Source: Chitinophagaceae bacterium (GTDB lineage Bacteria; Bacteroidota; Bacteroidia; Chitinophagales; Chitinophagaceae). Taken from it: a DNA stretch of 64,000 bases. Positions 49,901 through 57,633 of the stretch are shown piece by piece. Under the pieces are notes generated by a model. The model was not told where the DNA came from. It was given only the letters and a program-made list of their open reading frames with translations, and ran no database searches. Numbering within the stretch: the stretch's first letter is position 1; each line of letters opens with the position of its first letter. The translations under genes were made by a program, and so were the position numbers. The DNA is taken from contig JADJTY010000001.1 of the NCBI GenBank assembly GCA_016710935.1, positions 186,001-250,000 of the forward strand. The letters run 5' to 3'.

Positions 49901-50896
49901 CTAAAGTGTGCTGAGATAAGCAAAAATTTCGGGTAAAGATTTTTTTATGGGTACCACACGTACGAGTTGTGTTAAAACATTTGCAGCTGGTGATTGTGTT
50001 ACAGCTGATTCAAAACCTAAATAATAATCACCTGCCTGTTTTGAAATTACAACAACAGTAACCTGCTTACCAACAGGCAGTTTTCCGGTTATAAACTTAC
50101 GGGTGTTTAAATCACCCTGCATGGCCACTACCGAGCGCACATCTTTAAATACAGTAAATGCAACTGTATTGGCATTGGTGAAATAAGGTGCTATGTCAGC
50201 GCTTACCCTTACTTTGGGGGTTATAATATTTACATCAAACAATGTAGCAATGCTTATCCAACGCTGTTGCCTGGTATATATTTCATATTGCTGCGTTCCC
50301 ATTATAATGGTATCCAGCGAAGGAGTGGGCGTTGGCAACCAGTTAAAGCGCTGCGCATTGGTTTCATCGCCAATAAAAAATTTCATTTGGTTATTTACGG
50401 GCAGATCAATGTAGCGTATATTAATTCTTATACCAGGAGCCAGTTGCAATACTTGCCCTTCTTTTTTTAACTGGATAAAAATCTGGCCGGCTGTTACCAG
50501 CATACTGTCATTCCAGGTGCTGGGTTTATTCAGGCGTATCATGTCGCCTTTCTTTTTGATTGCCATTATTTCTACCTGTACTTTCCCTGTTACCGGTTGC
50601 CCGGCTCCGGTGGTACAACAGTTTGGAGGAAAATTTACCTGTATGCCGAGTGGTGTGTTAACGGTGGCTATGTTTGCATTAACGGTAATACTGTCAAGAT
50701 AAACAGGCTGCTGCGATAAATTGCTTTTAAGTATAGAAACAGGCATGGATGCTGTTATTGTATTTTGCCAACTGGTATCCGGTCCGTTCAATTGTCCCGG
50801 ATCGGGTACAAAAACATCTACATCTTTTTGACAGGCATTTAAGCATAATGCGCCTGCAAATAATATTAATATGAATGCTTTTATTTTCATCACCAT
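49901..50896 (-). CDS. Predicted lipoprotein of the sigma-factor locus
   Basis: A 331-residue protein with lipoprotein signal (AFILILFAGALCLNAC, lipidation near C22); translation may start at the third residue, Met, which would give a better signal start. The mature part includes LGIQVNFPPNCCTTGAGQPVTGKVQVEI, a pattern of extracellular beta-sandwich domains, and several later strands of the same kind. Not recognised further. It is third in the order sigma factor, barrel protein, lipoprotein, 56 nt after the barrel gene, and presumably acts at the outer membrane. Confidence 0.75.
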   Translation of the reverse strand: MVMKIKAFILILFAGALCLNACQKDVDVFVPDPGQLNGPDTSWQNTITASMPVSILKSNLSQQPVYLDSITVNANIATVNTPLGIQVNFPPNCCTTGAGQPVTGKVQVEIMAIKKKGDMIRLNKPSTWNDSMLVTAGQIFIQLKKEGQVLQLAPGIRINIRYIDLPVNNQMKFFIGDETNAQRFNWLPTPTPSLDTIIMGTQQYEIYTRQQRWISIATLFDVNIITPKVRVSADIAPYFTNANTVAFTVFKDVRSVVAMQGDLNTRKFITGKLPVGKQVTVVVISKQAGDYYLGFESAVTQSPAANVLTQLVRVVPIKKSLPEIFAYLSTL

Positions 50897-50952
50897 TTAT
50901 TTAAATTACACCTTGCAATTAACAGATGCTTTCTGTTTTATTTTTGCTGCCT

Positions 50953-52365
50953 CTATTTTAAATCCAACCTTATTCCCAGTCTTAAACCGGCAGTTTGATA
51001 TTTCTGTTTTAATGTAATATTCTCTTTATTCATTTGCGACAGATTATACCGGAAATAAGGTTCGGCCATTATATGCAACCTGTTATTGAGTTTATAATAA
51101 ACCGATACGGCACCCATAAAACCTATACCTGCATTGGTTTTAAACTGGTAAGGCGACGAGCTTTTTCCGGTAGTAATGCTCACCGGGTTTCCCGAAGCAT
51201 CCAGCACATCGCCTTTTTGCCAGCTGTAAATATTAATAACAGGGCCGGCATTAATATTGGCGTGCAACTTGCCGTTGCCCAATTCATAACCGATCATCAG
51301 GGGTATATCAATGCTGCGGTACCTGTTAATGGTTGTTTTATAACGGGAACCGGTGGTGGTATAACTGCCAACCGTATCGCCATTGGCATTGATGATGTAA
51401 GTAACCTGCACAATATTGCCCTGGTTAAAAGAAAATTTTTCATTTATCTGGCTAAAATTTACTCCGCCACGTATACTCATGGAGTTATTAAACACTTTGG
51501 TATAACGAACACCTGCACTAAAAGCCGATTTAAAGCTGGTACTTTCTTTTCTTTTTTGCAGGTATGCTGAGTTGGCAGTATCCTGCAAATGTTGGAAAGC
51601 ATAATCGGGGCCGGCATAAAATTCAAGATACTTCTTATTGCCCGATGCATCTTTTTCAATGGGGCAATCGGGTAAAAATACAACCGGTTTAAAATGTAGT
51701 GGTTCCTGTTTTTTTCCGGTCCTGCGTTTTTCTGTATACTTCTCTGCATTGTAGGTAAGCCTGCCAAGCAGGGTTCCGCCGGGCTCCAGGTACTCATCTT
51801 CTTCCAATGCAGGCGCAATGGTATTAACCAATATATTTCCCAGTCCGGTATAATATTTTTTATTGTCTCTTGCCGGGGGGGCTGTTGCGCCATCATTTTC
51901 GGGCAGGGGGCTTTTTATGGAAGCCCTGGTATTTCCTTCAGAAGATAAGAACGGGTTTGTATTTGCAGTAATGTCATCTGAAACAGGCAATGTGCCTGCC
52001 GCTTCTGTGTTGCCAGGATTAAGTTTAAGATCAACTGCAGGCTCCATTATCGCAGGCGCATCTGTATCAGAGGAGGTACCAGGCTTACTTTTTTGATGTT
52101 TACTTTCAGCGTCATTCAAGGTAATATCTTTTTTTGCCGTTAGCGCTGTATTGTAATAAAGCCATGCTCCGCCACTGCTTAAAGCAATGATAAGACCCAG
52201 TAGTAATAATTTGTTCCGGTTACTAAACATCGAGATCCAAAAACCCGCTGGTCTTTTTTTATCTTTTTCAGCAATTATATTTTCCCAGATGCGTGGGTGT
52301 ACATCAGGCGTATAATTGCTGAATTGATCTTTTATATGTTTATCAAAATGCCGGTTACTGTTCAT
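50953..52365 (-). CDS. Membrane protein with inner-membrane anchor and C-terminal OMP-like beta barrel
   Basis: A 470-residue protein. Residues 1-45 are cytoplasmic and polar (FSNYTPDVHPRIWENIIAEKDK), a membrane helix lies at about 52-70 (LLLLGLIIALSSGGAWLYY), then a Ser/Pro/Asn-rich linker to about 230. The C-terminal 220 residues look like a PorT-type outer-membrane barrel (FYAGPDYAFQHL, SAGVRYTKVF, IPLMIGYELGNGKLHANINAG, AEPYFRYNLSQM, ending in alternating LRLGIRLDLK). The layout, together with an overlapping ECF sigma gene, suggests an anti-sigma-like envelope sensor. It overlaps the sigma gene by 4 nt. Confidence 0.78.
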   Translation of the reverse strand: MNSNRHFDKHIKDQFSNYTPDVHPRIWENIIAEKDKKRPAGFWISMFSNRNKLLLLGLIIALSSGGAWLYYNTALTAKKDITLNDAESKHQKSKPGTSSDTDAPAIMEPAVDLKLNPGNTEAAGTLPVSDDITANTNPFLSSEGNTRASIKSPLPENDGATAPPARDNKKYYTGLGNILVNTIAPALEEDEYLEPGGTLLGRLTYNAEKYTEKRRTGKKQEPLHFKPVVFLPDCPIEKDASGNKKYLEFYAGPDYAFQHLQDTANSAYLQKRKESTSFKSAFSAGVRYTKVFNNSMSIRGGVNFSQINEKFSFNQGNIVQVTYIINANGDTVGSYTTTGSRYKTTINRYRSIDIPLMIGYELGNGKLHANINAGPVINIYSWQKGDVLDASGNPVSITTGKSSSPYQFKTNAGIGFMGAVSVYYKLNNRLHIMAEPYFRYNLSQMNKENITLKQKYQTAGLRLGIRLDLK

Positions 52366-52904
52366 ACCGCAACTTTTTGTAATTGTAAAATTTGTTTCTG
52401 CAGCATATTTCTTGCCTTTACCAACTGGCTTCGGCTGGTGCCGGGTTGAATGCCCAGCATGTCGGCAATTTCATCGTGCTGGTATCCTTCCAAAACATAC
52501 AGGTTAAAAATAAGCCGGTATCCATCGGGTAAATTATTTATTAAAACCAACAGGTCTTTTTCTGTTAAATGACCATAGGCCGATGGTTCTATCATACTTT
52601 CATCCCTGTCGGTAACTTCATAACCCGGAACTTCTTTCTCGTACCTGCGCAGTGAATATTTTTTTAAAGCCGTATTCACCACAATTTTTCTGATCCATCC
52701 TTCAAAAGACCCTTCAAATTTAAACTGGTAGATCTTGTCAAACACTTTAATAAAAGCGTCCTGTAAAATATCCTCTGCATCAGCGCTGTTACGGGCATAA
52801 CGGTTACATACACCAAGCATACGGCCGGCGAAGCGGTTGAATATCTCCTTCTGGCAGGAGGCATCATCCTGTAAACATCCTCGTATGAGCTCGTCTTCCG
52901 TCAA
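52362..52904 (-). CDS. ECF-type RNA polymerase sigma factor
   Basis: A 180-residue sigma-70 family factor. Region 2: FNRFAGRMLGVCNRYARNSADAEDILQDAFIKVFDKIYQFKFEGSFEGWIRKIVVNTA (read in segments); region 4: LPDGYRLIFNLYVLEGYQHDEIADMLGIQPGTSRSQLVKAR with a helix-turn-helix. It lacks region 3, as expected for ECF factors. It overlaps the barrel protein gene by 4 nt, which is therefore its likely regulator. No autoregulatory promoter could be identified. Confidence 0.92.
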   Translation of the reverse strand: MTEDELIRGCLQDDASCQKEIFNRFAGRMLGVCNRYARNSADAEDILQDAFIKVFDKIYQFKFEGSFEGWIRKIVVNTALKKYSLRRYEKEVPGYEVTDRDESMIEPSAYGHLTEKDLLVLINNLPDGYRLIFNLYVLEGYQHDEIADMLGIQPGTSRSQLVKARNMLQKQILQLQKVAV

Positions 52905-53075
52905 TTATAACTAAGTTTACATGGGGCTTTTATAAATTAAGATTCCATGACACAACTATACGCTGCCCGGAAGGGCTTTATTGTTGATAAGGTACAAAAA
53001 AAGGGGGTATTTGTTGTTTTAAGGCCACAAAATCTATAATTTGAACCGAAAGTTTTTAAACCTGCAATTTTACCT

Positions 53076-53582
53076 ATGTTATCAGAAGAACAGATAAAAA
53101 TGATCGTTTCGGCCAATGAAAGTCTGCGGGTGCAGCTCGCCGATGCCAATGCCATGCTTACTGCCCGGCAGGAAGAGATCGATCTTTTAAACACCGAACT
53201 GGCCGAATCAACTGCGCTGCGCAGCAAATTAGACGGGCAGCTGGCACAGATTGAAAGTATTGAAACCAGGCTTGATGAAAAGCAGCAGGCCGCTAAAGGT
53301 GCCGAAGAAAGAGAATTTGAACTGCACCAGGAGCTAACAGGAATGGCCCTTTTAAACAAGCAATACAATGAACTTTTACAGGATTATGCCTACCTGCAAA
53401 GTCAGTATAAAGATATACTGGCTCAGTTAACCGCTTTGCAGCATGATCACCTTCAGTTAGAAAAAACTGCCGGTGGTATTGGCGAATTGCAGAGCAGGCT
53501 GCAAAATAGTTTGCTGGAAAGGGATGTATTGAAAGAAAGGATTACTATGCTGGAATCGCAAAGATTTATTAAAGACATTTAA
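53076..53582 (+). CDS. Coiled-coil protein of unknown function
   Basis: A 168-residue, almost entirely helical protein without signal peptide. Heptad patterns run through the whole length (LRVQLADANAMLTARQEEID, LNTELAESTALRSKLDGQL, ELLQDYAYLQSQYKDILAQL) and predict a long coiled coil. An antisense reading frame covers the first half but lacks any domain and is a shadow of the repeat-like codon use. No family assignment; it may be a scaffold or cell-shape protein. Confidence 0.7.
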   Translation: MLSEEQIKMIVSANESLRVQLADANAMLTARQEEIDLLNTELAESTALRSKLDGQLAQIESIETRLDEKQQAAKGAEEREFELHQELTGMALLNKQYNELLQDYAYLQSQYKDILAQLTALQHDHLQLEKTAGGIGELQSRLQNSLLERDVLKERITMLESQRFIKDI

Positions 53583-53672
53583 TACAAGTCTGTTGCCAGG
53601 GGAAAATAAATCTGTAAACACTTGCATAGCTGATTTCAATTTTATATTTTACTGCTCTAAAACTATTAGCTT

Positions 53673-54254
53673 ATGAATTTAATTGAAAGAGTAAAAAACA
53701 TTTTAATTACACCTAAAACAGAATGGGATGTAATACATGGCGAAACAGCCACTCCGCAATCCCTGTTAATGGGGTATGTGCTGCCTTTATCACTTGTTGC
53801 AGCAGTTGGTTCATTGTTGAAAGGCTTTTTATTTGCAGGGGTATTGAGCCTGAAATTTTTTATCATAACTGCAGTTATAGCATTCATTGCATCAATTCTT
53901 GCTTATTACATAACGGTGATCATTGTAGATATGCTGGCTCCCAGCTTTGGATCTGAAAAAGATATGGGAAAATCAGCCCAACTGGTTGCCTATTCCGGTA
54001 CGCCCTCCTATATTGGCGGTTTACTATCATTTATTCCCGTTATAGGCTGGATCGTTTCGCTGGCAGCATGGGTTTATGGAGTTTACCTGATGTATTTGGG
54101 TATTGGCCCATTGAAAAAAACGCCGGAGGATAAGAAAGTGGTGTACATGATTGTTGCGTTTTTAATTATGATTGTTTTATATTTTATCCTGGTTGCTGTT
54201 TTAGGTGCTATATTATTTGCAGCGCTGGGTATGTCAGCCGGTGGATTATTTTGA
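53673..54254 (+). CDS. YIP1-family membrane protein
   Basis: A 193-residue protein with about five membrane helices. It begins MNLIERVKNILITPKTEWDVI, the typical cytoplasmic start of bacterial Yip1 proteins, followed by GYVLPLSLVAAVGSLLKG, YYITVIIVDMLAPSFG, LVAYSGTPSYIGGLLSFIPVIGWIVSLAAWVYGVYLMYLG and a final VAFLIMIVLYFILVAVLGAI. Function unknown in bacteria. The gene is followed by a perfect terminator and so forms a single transcription unit. Confidence 0.87.
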   Translation: MNLIERVKNILITPKTEWDVIHGETATPQSLLMGYVLPLSLVAAVGSLLKGFLFAGVLSLKFFIITAVIAFIASILAYYITVIIVDMLAPSFGSEKDMGKSAQLVAYSGTPSYIGGLLSFIPVIGWIVSLAAWVYGVYLMYLGIGPLKKTPEDKKVVYMIVAFLIMIVLYFILVAVLGAILFAALGMSAGGLF

Positions 54255-54276
54255 TAAATACCTATAAATCTGTAAA

Positions 54277-54306
54277 AGCATCCGCCAGCTGGCGGATGCT
54301 TTTTTG
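54277..54306 (+). terminator. Intrinsic terminator of the YIP1-family gene
   Basis: AGCATCCGCC-AG-CTGGCGGATGCT is followed by six T; the arms are perfectly complementary around a very small loop. Confidence 0.88.
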
Positions 54307-54351
54307 TTTCACTTAATTAGCTGAATTTTACAATTCAAAATCAGATGAAAG

Positions 54352-54996
54352 ATGCATAAGAACATAGCAGCTATAAGAAAGGATTACCAAATGGAGCGTT
54401 TACTGGAAACAGATGTTGCCGATAACCCCTTTGAACAGTTTAACCGCTGGTGGGATGATGCCATTAAAAGCGAACTGGAAGAAGTAAATGCCATGACATT
54501 GGCCACCGCATCGGCATCAGGTATGCCTTCGGCAAGAATTGTTTTGCTGAAATCTGCTACGGCAGACGGCTTTGTTTTTTTTACCAATTACAAAAGCCAT
54601 AAAGGAAAAGAGCTGGAAGAAAATCCTTTTGCCTGCCTGGTATTTTTTTGGAAAGAACTGGAGCGGCAGATCAGAATTACCGGTACCATTGAAAAAGTTA
54701 GTGCATCGGAAAGTGATGAATATTTTTATTCAAGGCCTGAAGGAAGCCGTATTGGAGCCTGGGCATCGCCACAAAGCAGTGTGATACCATCAAGAGAAAC
54801 CATTGAAAATAATATTGAGAAATACGTGCAGGAATTTGAAGGCACCAAAATTACCAGGCCACCTCACTGGGGGGGCTATATTGTTAAACCTACAGGTATA
54901 GAATTCTGGCAGGGCCGCCCCAACCGGTTGCACGACCGTATTCAATACTCAAAATTACAGGATGGTATTTGGAATATTGAGAGACTGGCACCTTAA
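54352..54996 (+). CDS. pdxH: Pyridoxamine 5'-phosphate oxidase
   Basis: FMN-dependent oxidase producing pyridoxal 5'-phosphate. The 214-residue protein matches the family throughout: AIRKDYQMERLLETDVADNPFEQFNRWWDDAI, NAMTLATASASGMPSARIVLLK, GFVFFTNYKSHKGKELEENP, FFWKELERQIRITGTIEKV, YFYSRPEGSRIGAWASPQSSVI and WGGYIVKPTGIEFWQGRPNRLHDRI. Normal length. It stands alone and is followed by an inverted repeat. Confidence 0.96.
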   Translation: MHKNIAAIRKDYQMERLLETDVADNPFEQFNRWWDDAIKSELEEVNAMTLATASASGMPSARIVLLKSATADGFVFFTNYKSHKGKELEENPFACLVFFWKELERQIRITGTIEKVSASESDEYFYSRPEGSRIGAWASPQSSVIPSRETIENNIEKYVQEFEGTKITRPPHWGGYIVKPTGIEFWQGRPNRLHDRIQYSKLQDGIWNIERLAP

Positions 54997-55058
54997 ATGT
55001 ACGATGTATGCATGCTTTTAAAAACTGCCGTACATCGTACACCTGGCATCGTACATTT
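54995..55058. repeat. Inverted repeat after pdxH
   Basis: AAATGTACGATG and CATCGTACATTT are perfect 12-nt arms; an inner GTACATCGTACA palindrome lies at 55030-55041. It overlaps the last codon of pdxH. Confidence 0.7.
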
Positions 55059-55060
55059 CT

Positions 55061-55204
55061 TTAAGCTTTCTTCTTTGCAGTTTTTTTCTTTTCTGCAACT
55101 TCTACAATAGCAACAGCTTTTGCTGCAGCTTTAGCGGGCCTTGATTTACCAAATGATCCGGCAAATATTTTCCCTTTTTTTGTTTTAATATCACCACGTC
55201 CCAT
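55061..55204 (-). CDS. THX-type 30S ribosomal peptide (bTHX), Lys/Ala-rich tail
   Basis: A 47-residue basic peptide starting MGRGDIKTKKGKIFAGSFGK, then SRP. This matches the THX peptide of Thermus ribosomes (G-K-G-D ... T-x-R-G-K-I-W-x-G-T-Y-G-K-x-R-P). The last 22 residues form an Ala/Lys-rich tail (AKAAAKAVAIVEVAEKKKTA), a feature not present in the short Thermus form. THX fits in the head of the small subunit. The gene lies between pdxH (convergent) and the GC-rich patch and HU gene. Confidence 0.85.
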   Translation of the reverse strand: MGRGDIKTKKGKIFAGSFGKSRPAKAAAKAVAIVEVAEKKKTAKKKA

Positions 55205-55282
55205 AATTGCTTTTTTTATTTTTTATTAATGATTAAAATTTAACTACTATGCCGACTAAATGCTTAAATAACCCAACTATTT

Positions 55283-55346
55283 TTTTGCGGCCGCCCCCCG
55301 ACAGCGGGGCCCCCCCTATAATTTCCCCGCCCCGGGGGGGGGGGTG
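55283..55346. other. GC homopolymer patch of doubtful quality
   Basis: After a T-run the sequence turns abruptly into runs of C and G, with C6, G4-C7, C4 and an unbroken run of eleven G, between AT-rich flanks. CCCCGACAGCGGGG within it is palindromic. It could be a repeat copy distorted by homopolymer errors, an assembly scar, or a real GC-rich hairpin. Confidence 0.6.
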
Positions 55347-55364
55347 TAAATAAGATGTTATTAC

Positions 55365-55396
55365 AAAAAAAGCAAGGCACATAGCACCTTGCTTTT
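55365..55396 (-). terminator. Intrinsic terminator of the HU gene
   Basis: On the minus strand GCAAGG-TGCTATGTG-CCTTGC is followed by seven T; it lies 20 nt after the HU stop codon. Confidence 0.8.
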
Positions 55397-55415
55397 TCTT
55401 GTGTTTGATACAAAA

Positions 55416-55685
55416 TTACATTTTAGCTGATAATTCTTTACCGGCTTTAAACTTAGCAACTTTCTTTGCTTTAATTTTGATAACAGCACCTGTTTGAGGG
55501 TTGCGGCCATTACGGGCAGCTCTTTTTGATACAGAAAAAGTACCAAATCCTACCAAAGTAACTTTGCCACCACCTTTTAAAGTTTTAGTAACTGCAGTTA
55601 CAAAAGAATCTAAAGCAGCGTTTGCCTGTGTTTTAGTAATACCTGCATCGTCAGCAAGTTTTGAGATTAATTCAGCTTTGTTCAT
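55416..55685 (-). CDS. hup: HU-family DNA-binding protein
   Basis: An 89-residue nucleoid protein. MNKAELISKLADDAGITKTQANAALDSF is the canonical HU start; VTLVGFGTFSVSKRAARNGRNPQTG carries the beta-arm with the DNA-intercalating Arg-Asn-Pro tip; the C-terminal helix is KVAKFKAGKELSA. Complete, dimeric by family. A candidate promoter lies about 30-60 nt upstream on the minus strand and a terminator downstream, making it a single-gene unit. Confidence 0.97.
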   Translation of the reverse strand: MNKAELISKLADDAGITKTQANAALDSFVTAVTKTLKGGGKVTLVGFGTFSVSKRAARNGRNPQTGAVIKIKAKKVAKFKAGKELSAKM

Positions 55686-55715
55686 GATAATTTTTTTTGA
55701 ATTTTATAACTCCAA

Positions 55716-55745
55716 CAAATATAGACGGTTTTTAATTGCAACAAA
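55716..55745 (-). promoter_or_regulatory. Candidate promoter of the HU gene
   Basis: On the minus strand TTTG (55745-55742) and TATATTTG (55723-55716) are 18 nt apart, one less than the usual 19-21. Confidence 0.4.
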
Positions 55746-55981
55746 ATTTTTTTTAAAAAAGTTTTTGCTGTACTTACGGGCTGTAAACCACAAGGAACAA
55801 GGGGTTTGGGCAGGTTAACCGGGAGTTATGTATAATTTATTGGGTATTCTTTTTTTGTGAAACCCTTTACTGTATTGAGTTTGCCCAAAACGTTGCATGA
55901 AATCCTTTACCCGTGCGGTTTTTAATGGGGTACAAATGTGCCGTAGATAAAAAAAGATATACATTCAATTGTTTTGCACAA

Positions 55982-56287
55982 TTAGTTAACAACCTGCATA
56001 ACCGACCTGAAAGCGATGAATTGATCGCCCCATTTTTTGAAACTTTTTTGCCGCATACCGGGGGCATGGTTTTCAATATAGTTATTGTATAAACCCTTGC
56101 TTTCGGCAAAATACTGAATGGCATAAGTAGGCCCTTCGGTATCATCCACTTCAAGCAAACGTAAAATAGTGGCGTGTGTAAAGCAACCGGTTTGTAACAC
56201 TTCCGGTATATGTTCTTCTTTTATCCATTCCAGCCAATCAGTATGAATAGCCCGGGCAATTTTTATAGTAACGTTATACACAATCAT
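55982..56287 (-). CDS. DUF4286 family protein
   Basis: A 101-residue protein with the DUF4286 pattern: MIVYNVTIKIARAIHTDWLEWIKEEHIPEVLQTGCF, then GPTYAIQYFAESKGLYNNYIENHAPGMRQKSFKKWGDQFIAFRSVM. It looks like a dimeric alpha/beta-barrel protein of the ferredoxin-like type. Function unknown. The exonuclease III gene lies 18 nt upstream on the same strand, so they are probably co-transcribed. An overlapping frame at 55867-56154 is a shadow. Confidence 0.88.
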   Translation of the reverse strand: MIVYNVTIKIARAIHTDWLEWIKEEHIPEVLQTGCFTHATILRLLEVDDTEGPTYAIQYFAESKGLYNNYIENHAPGMRQKSFKKWGDQFIAFRSVMQVVN

Positions 56288-56305
56288 ATAAAAAATTTAA
56301 GCCGT

Positions 56306-57076
56306 TTATTTTGTTTTCAATTCAACATATACCGGGCAATGATCGCTGTGTTTTATATCCGGAAAAATATCGGCATCCAGCAATTGTTTCTTCAGCGGTT
56401 CAGTTACGGTAATATAATCAATACGCCAGCCTTTGTTATTTAACCTTACCGAAGGAAAGCGCTGGCTCCACCAACTATAGCGGTGCGGCTCGGTATGAAA
56501 TTCACGGAAGGTATCTACCCAGCCGCTACTTAAGAATTTTGTCATCCATTCCCTTTCTTGTGGTAAAAAACCACTGCTTTTTTTATTACCCTTTGGATCG
56601 TGTATATCAATTTCGTTGTGGGCAATATTATAATCGCCTGCCAGGATAATCTTTGGGTATTTCTTTTTGAGGTTGTTTAAATATTCATGAAATTCATCGA
56701 GCCACACATATTTAAAAGCCTGCCGCTCATCGCCGCTGGTACCGGATGGGAAGTAAGCATTTATTAAACGGATATCTCCAAAATCAAGTTGTATAACACG
56801 GCCTTCATCATCGCTTGCTGAATGGCCATTTCCAAACTCAACATTATCGGGTTTAATTTTTGAAAAAACTGCTACACCACTATAACCCTTTTTTTGTGCG
56901 CTGAACCAGTGGTGATGAAAACCCAGGTCCTCCAGCAATTTCACATCTACATCACCCTGCGTCGCTTTGGTTTCCTGTAAACAAATGATATCAGCGGGGT
57001 TGTTTTTCAACCAATCAATAAATCCTTTTTTTATGGCTGCACGAATACCGTTTACATTATAAGAGATGATACGCAC
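56306..57076 (-). CDS. xth: Exodeoxyribonuclease III
   Basis: AP endonuclease and 3'-5' exonuclease for base-excision repair. The 256-residue EEP-fold protein has MRIISYNVNGIRAAIKKGF, the catalytic Glu in DIICLQETKA, GYSGVAVFSK, NAYFPSG, AGDYNIAHNEIDIHDP, WVDTFREFHTEPHRYSWWSQR, GWRIDYITVTE and the C-terminal IKHSDHCPVYVEL with the catalytic Asp-His pair. Complete. DUF4286 follows 18 nt downstream. Confidence 0.95.
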   Translation of the reverse strand: MRIISYNVNGIRAAIKKGFIDWLKNNPADIICLQETKATQGDVDVKLLEDLGFHHHWFSAQKKGYSGVAVFSKIKPDNVEFGNGHSASDDEGRVIQLDFGDIRLINAYFPSGTSGDERQAFKYVWLDEFHEYLNNLKKKYPKIILAGDYNIAHNEIDIHDPKGNKKSSGFLPQEREWMTKFLSSGWVDTFREFHTEPHRYSWWSQRFPSVRLNNKGWRIDYITVTEPLKKQLLDADIFPDIKHSDHCPVYVELKTK

Positions 57077-57123
57077 GTTGAATTATTTGATTATTATTGT
57101 TGTTGTAAAAACAAATATAAGCA

Positions 57124-57630
57124 ATGGAAAACAATCATGTTGAATCAATAAATGAAGAAAAGGGTGACCTGTTGAATGAAGAATCCTATATTGAAAATCA
57201 TTTTCAATATGCAACCCAGGGCCAGCGTTTTTTAAACTGGCTTATTGATAATTTGCTGATGCGATATGGATTAAGTTATTTATCCGGAATGGGGCTCGGG
57301 TTTATGATTGGTATTGCAGCGCCTGAGTTTTTTCAAAATATAGCTTATTCGGAAAACAGTACCCTTATTTTAGGATTGATAGGAGTGCTACTGGCTTATT
57401 TGAATTATATATTTTATTATACACTCTGTGAAAAACTGTTTAGAGGATATACGCTTGGTAAATTAATAACCGGCACCAGGGCAATCAGACAGGATGGGGG
57501 AGAACTTACTTTTAGAAATGCGATATTAAGATCCTTGTCCCGCTGTGTGCCCTTTGAAGTCTTCAGCGGCTTCAGCACACTAACCTGGCACGACAGCTGG
57601 ACAGATACGATGGTAATAAAGGCGGGATAA
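57124..57630 (+). CDS. RDD family membrane protein
   Basis: A 168-residue protein with a polar N-terminus (about 38 residues) and the RDD domain: ATQGQRFLNWLIDNLLMRYG (with the domain's R and D), two or three membrane helices, and the late motif YTLCEKLFRGYTLGKLITGTRAIRQDGGELTFRNAILRSLSR. Function unknown; some RDD proteins are transporters. It runs convergently into metH with only 3 nt between the stop codons. Confidence 0.87.
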   Translation: MENNHVESINEEKGDLLNEESYIENHFQYATQGQRFLNWLIDNLLMRYGLSYLSGMGLGFMIGIAAPEFFQNIAYSENSTLILGLIGVLLAYLNYIFYYTLCEKLFRGYTLGKLITGTRAIRQDGGELTFRNAILRSLSRCVPFEVFSGFSTLTWHDSWTDTMVIKAG

Positions 57631-57633
57631 GTC

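Noticed and set aside
52937..53368. Cys/Ser-rich frame antisense to the coiled-coil gene
   Set aside because: A mirror of Glu/Leu/Gln codons in the coiled coil; no homology pattern.
55867..56154. Frame overlapping DUF4286
   Set aside because: Overlaps a recognised family gene on the same strand and has no domain.
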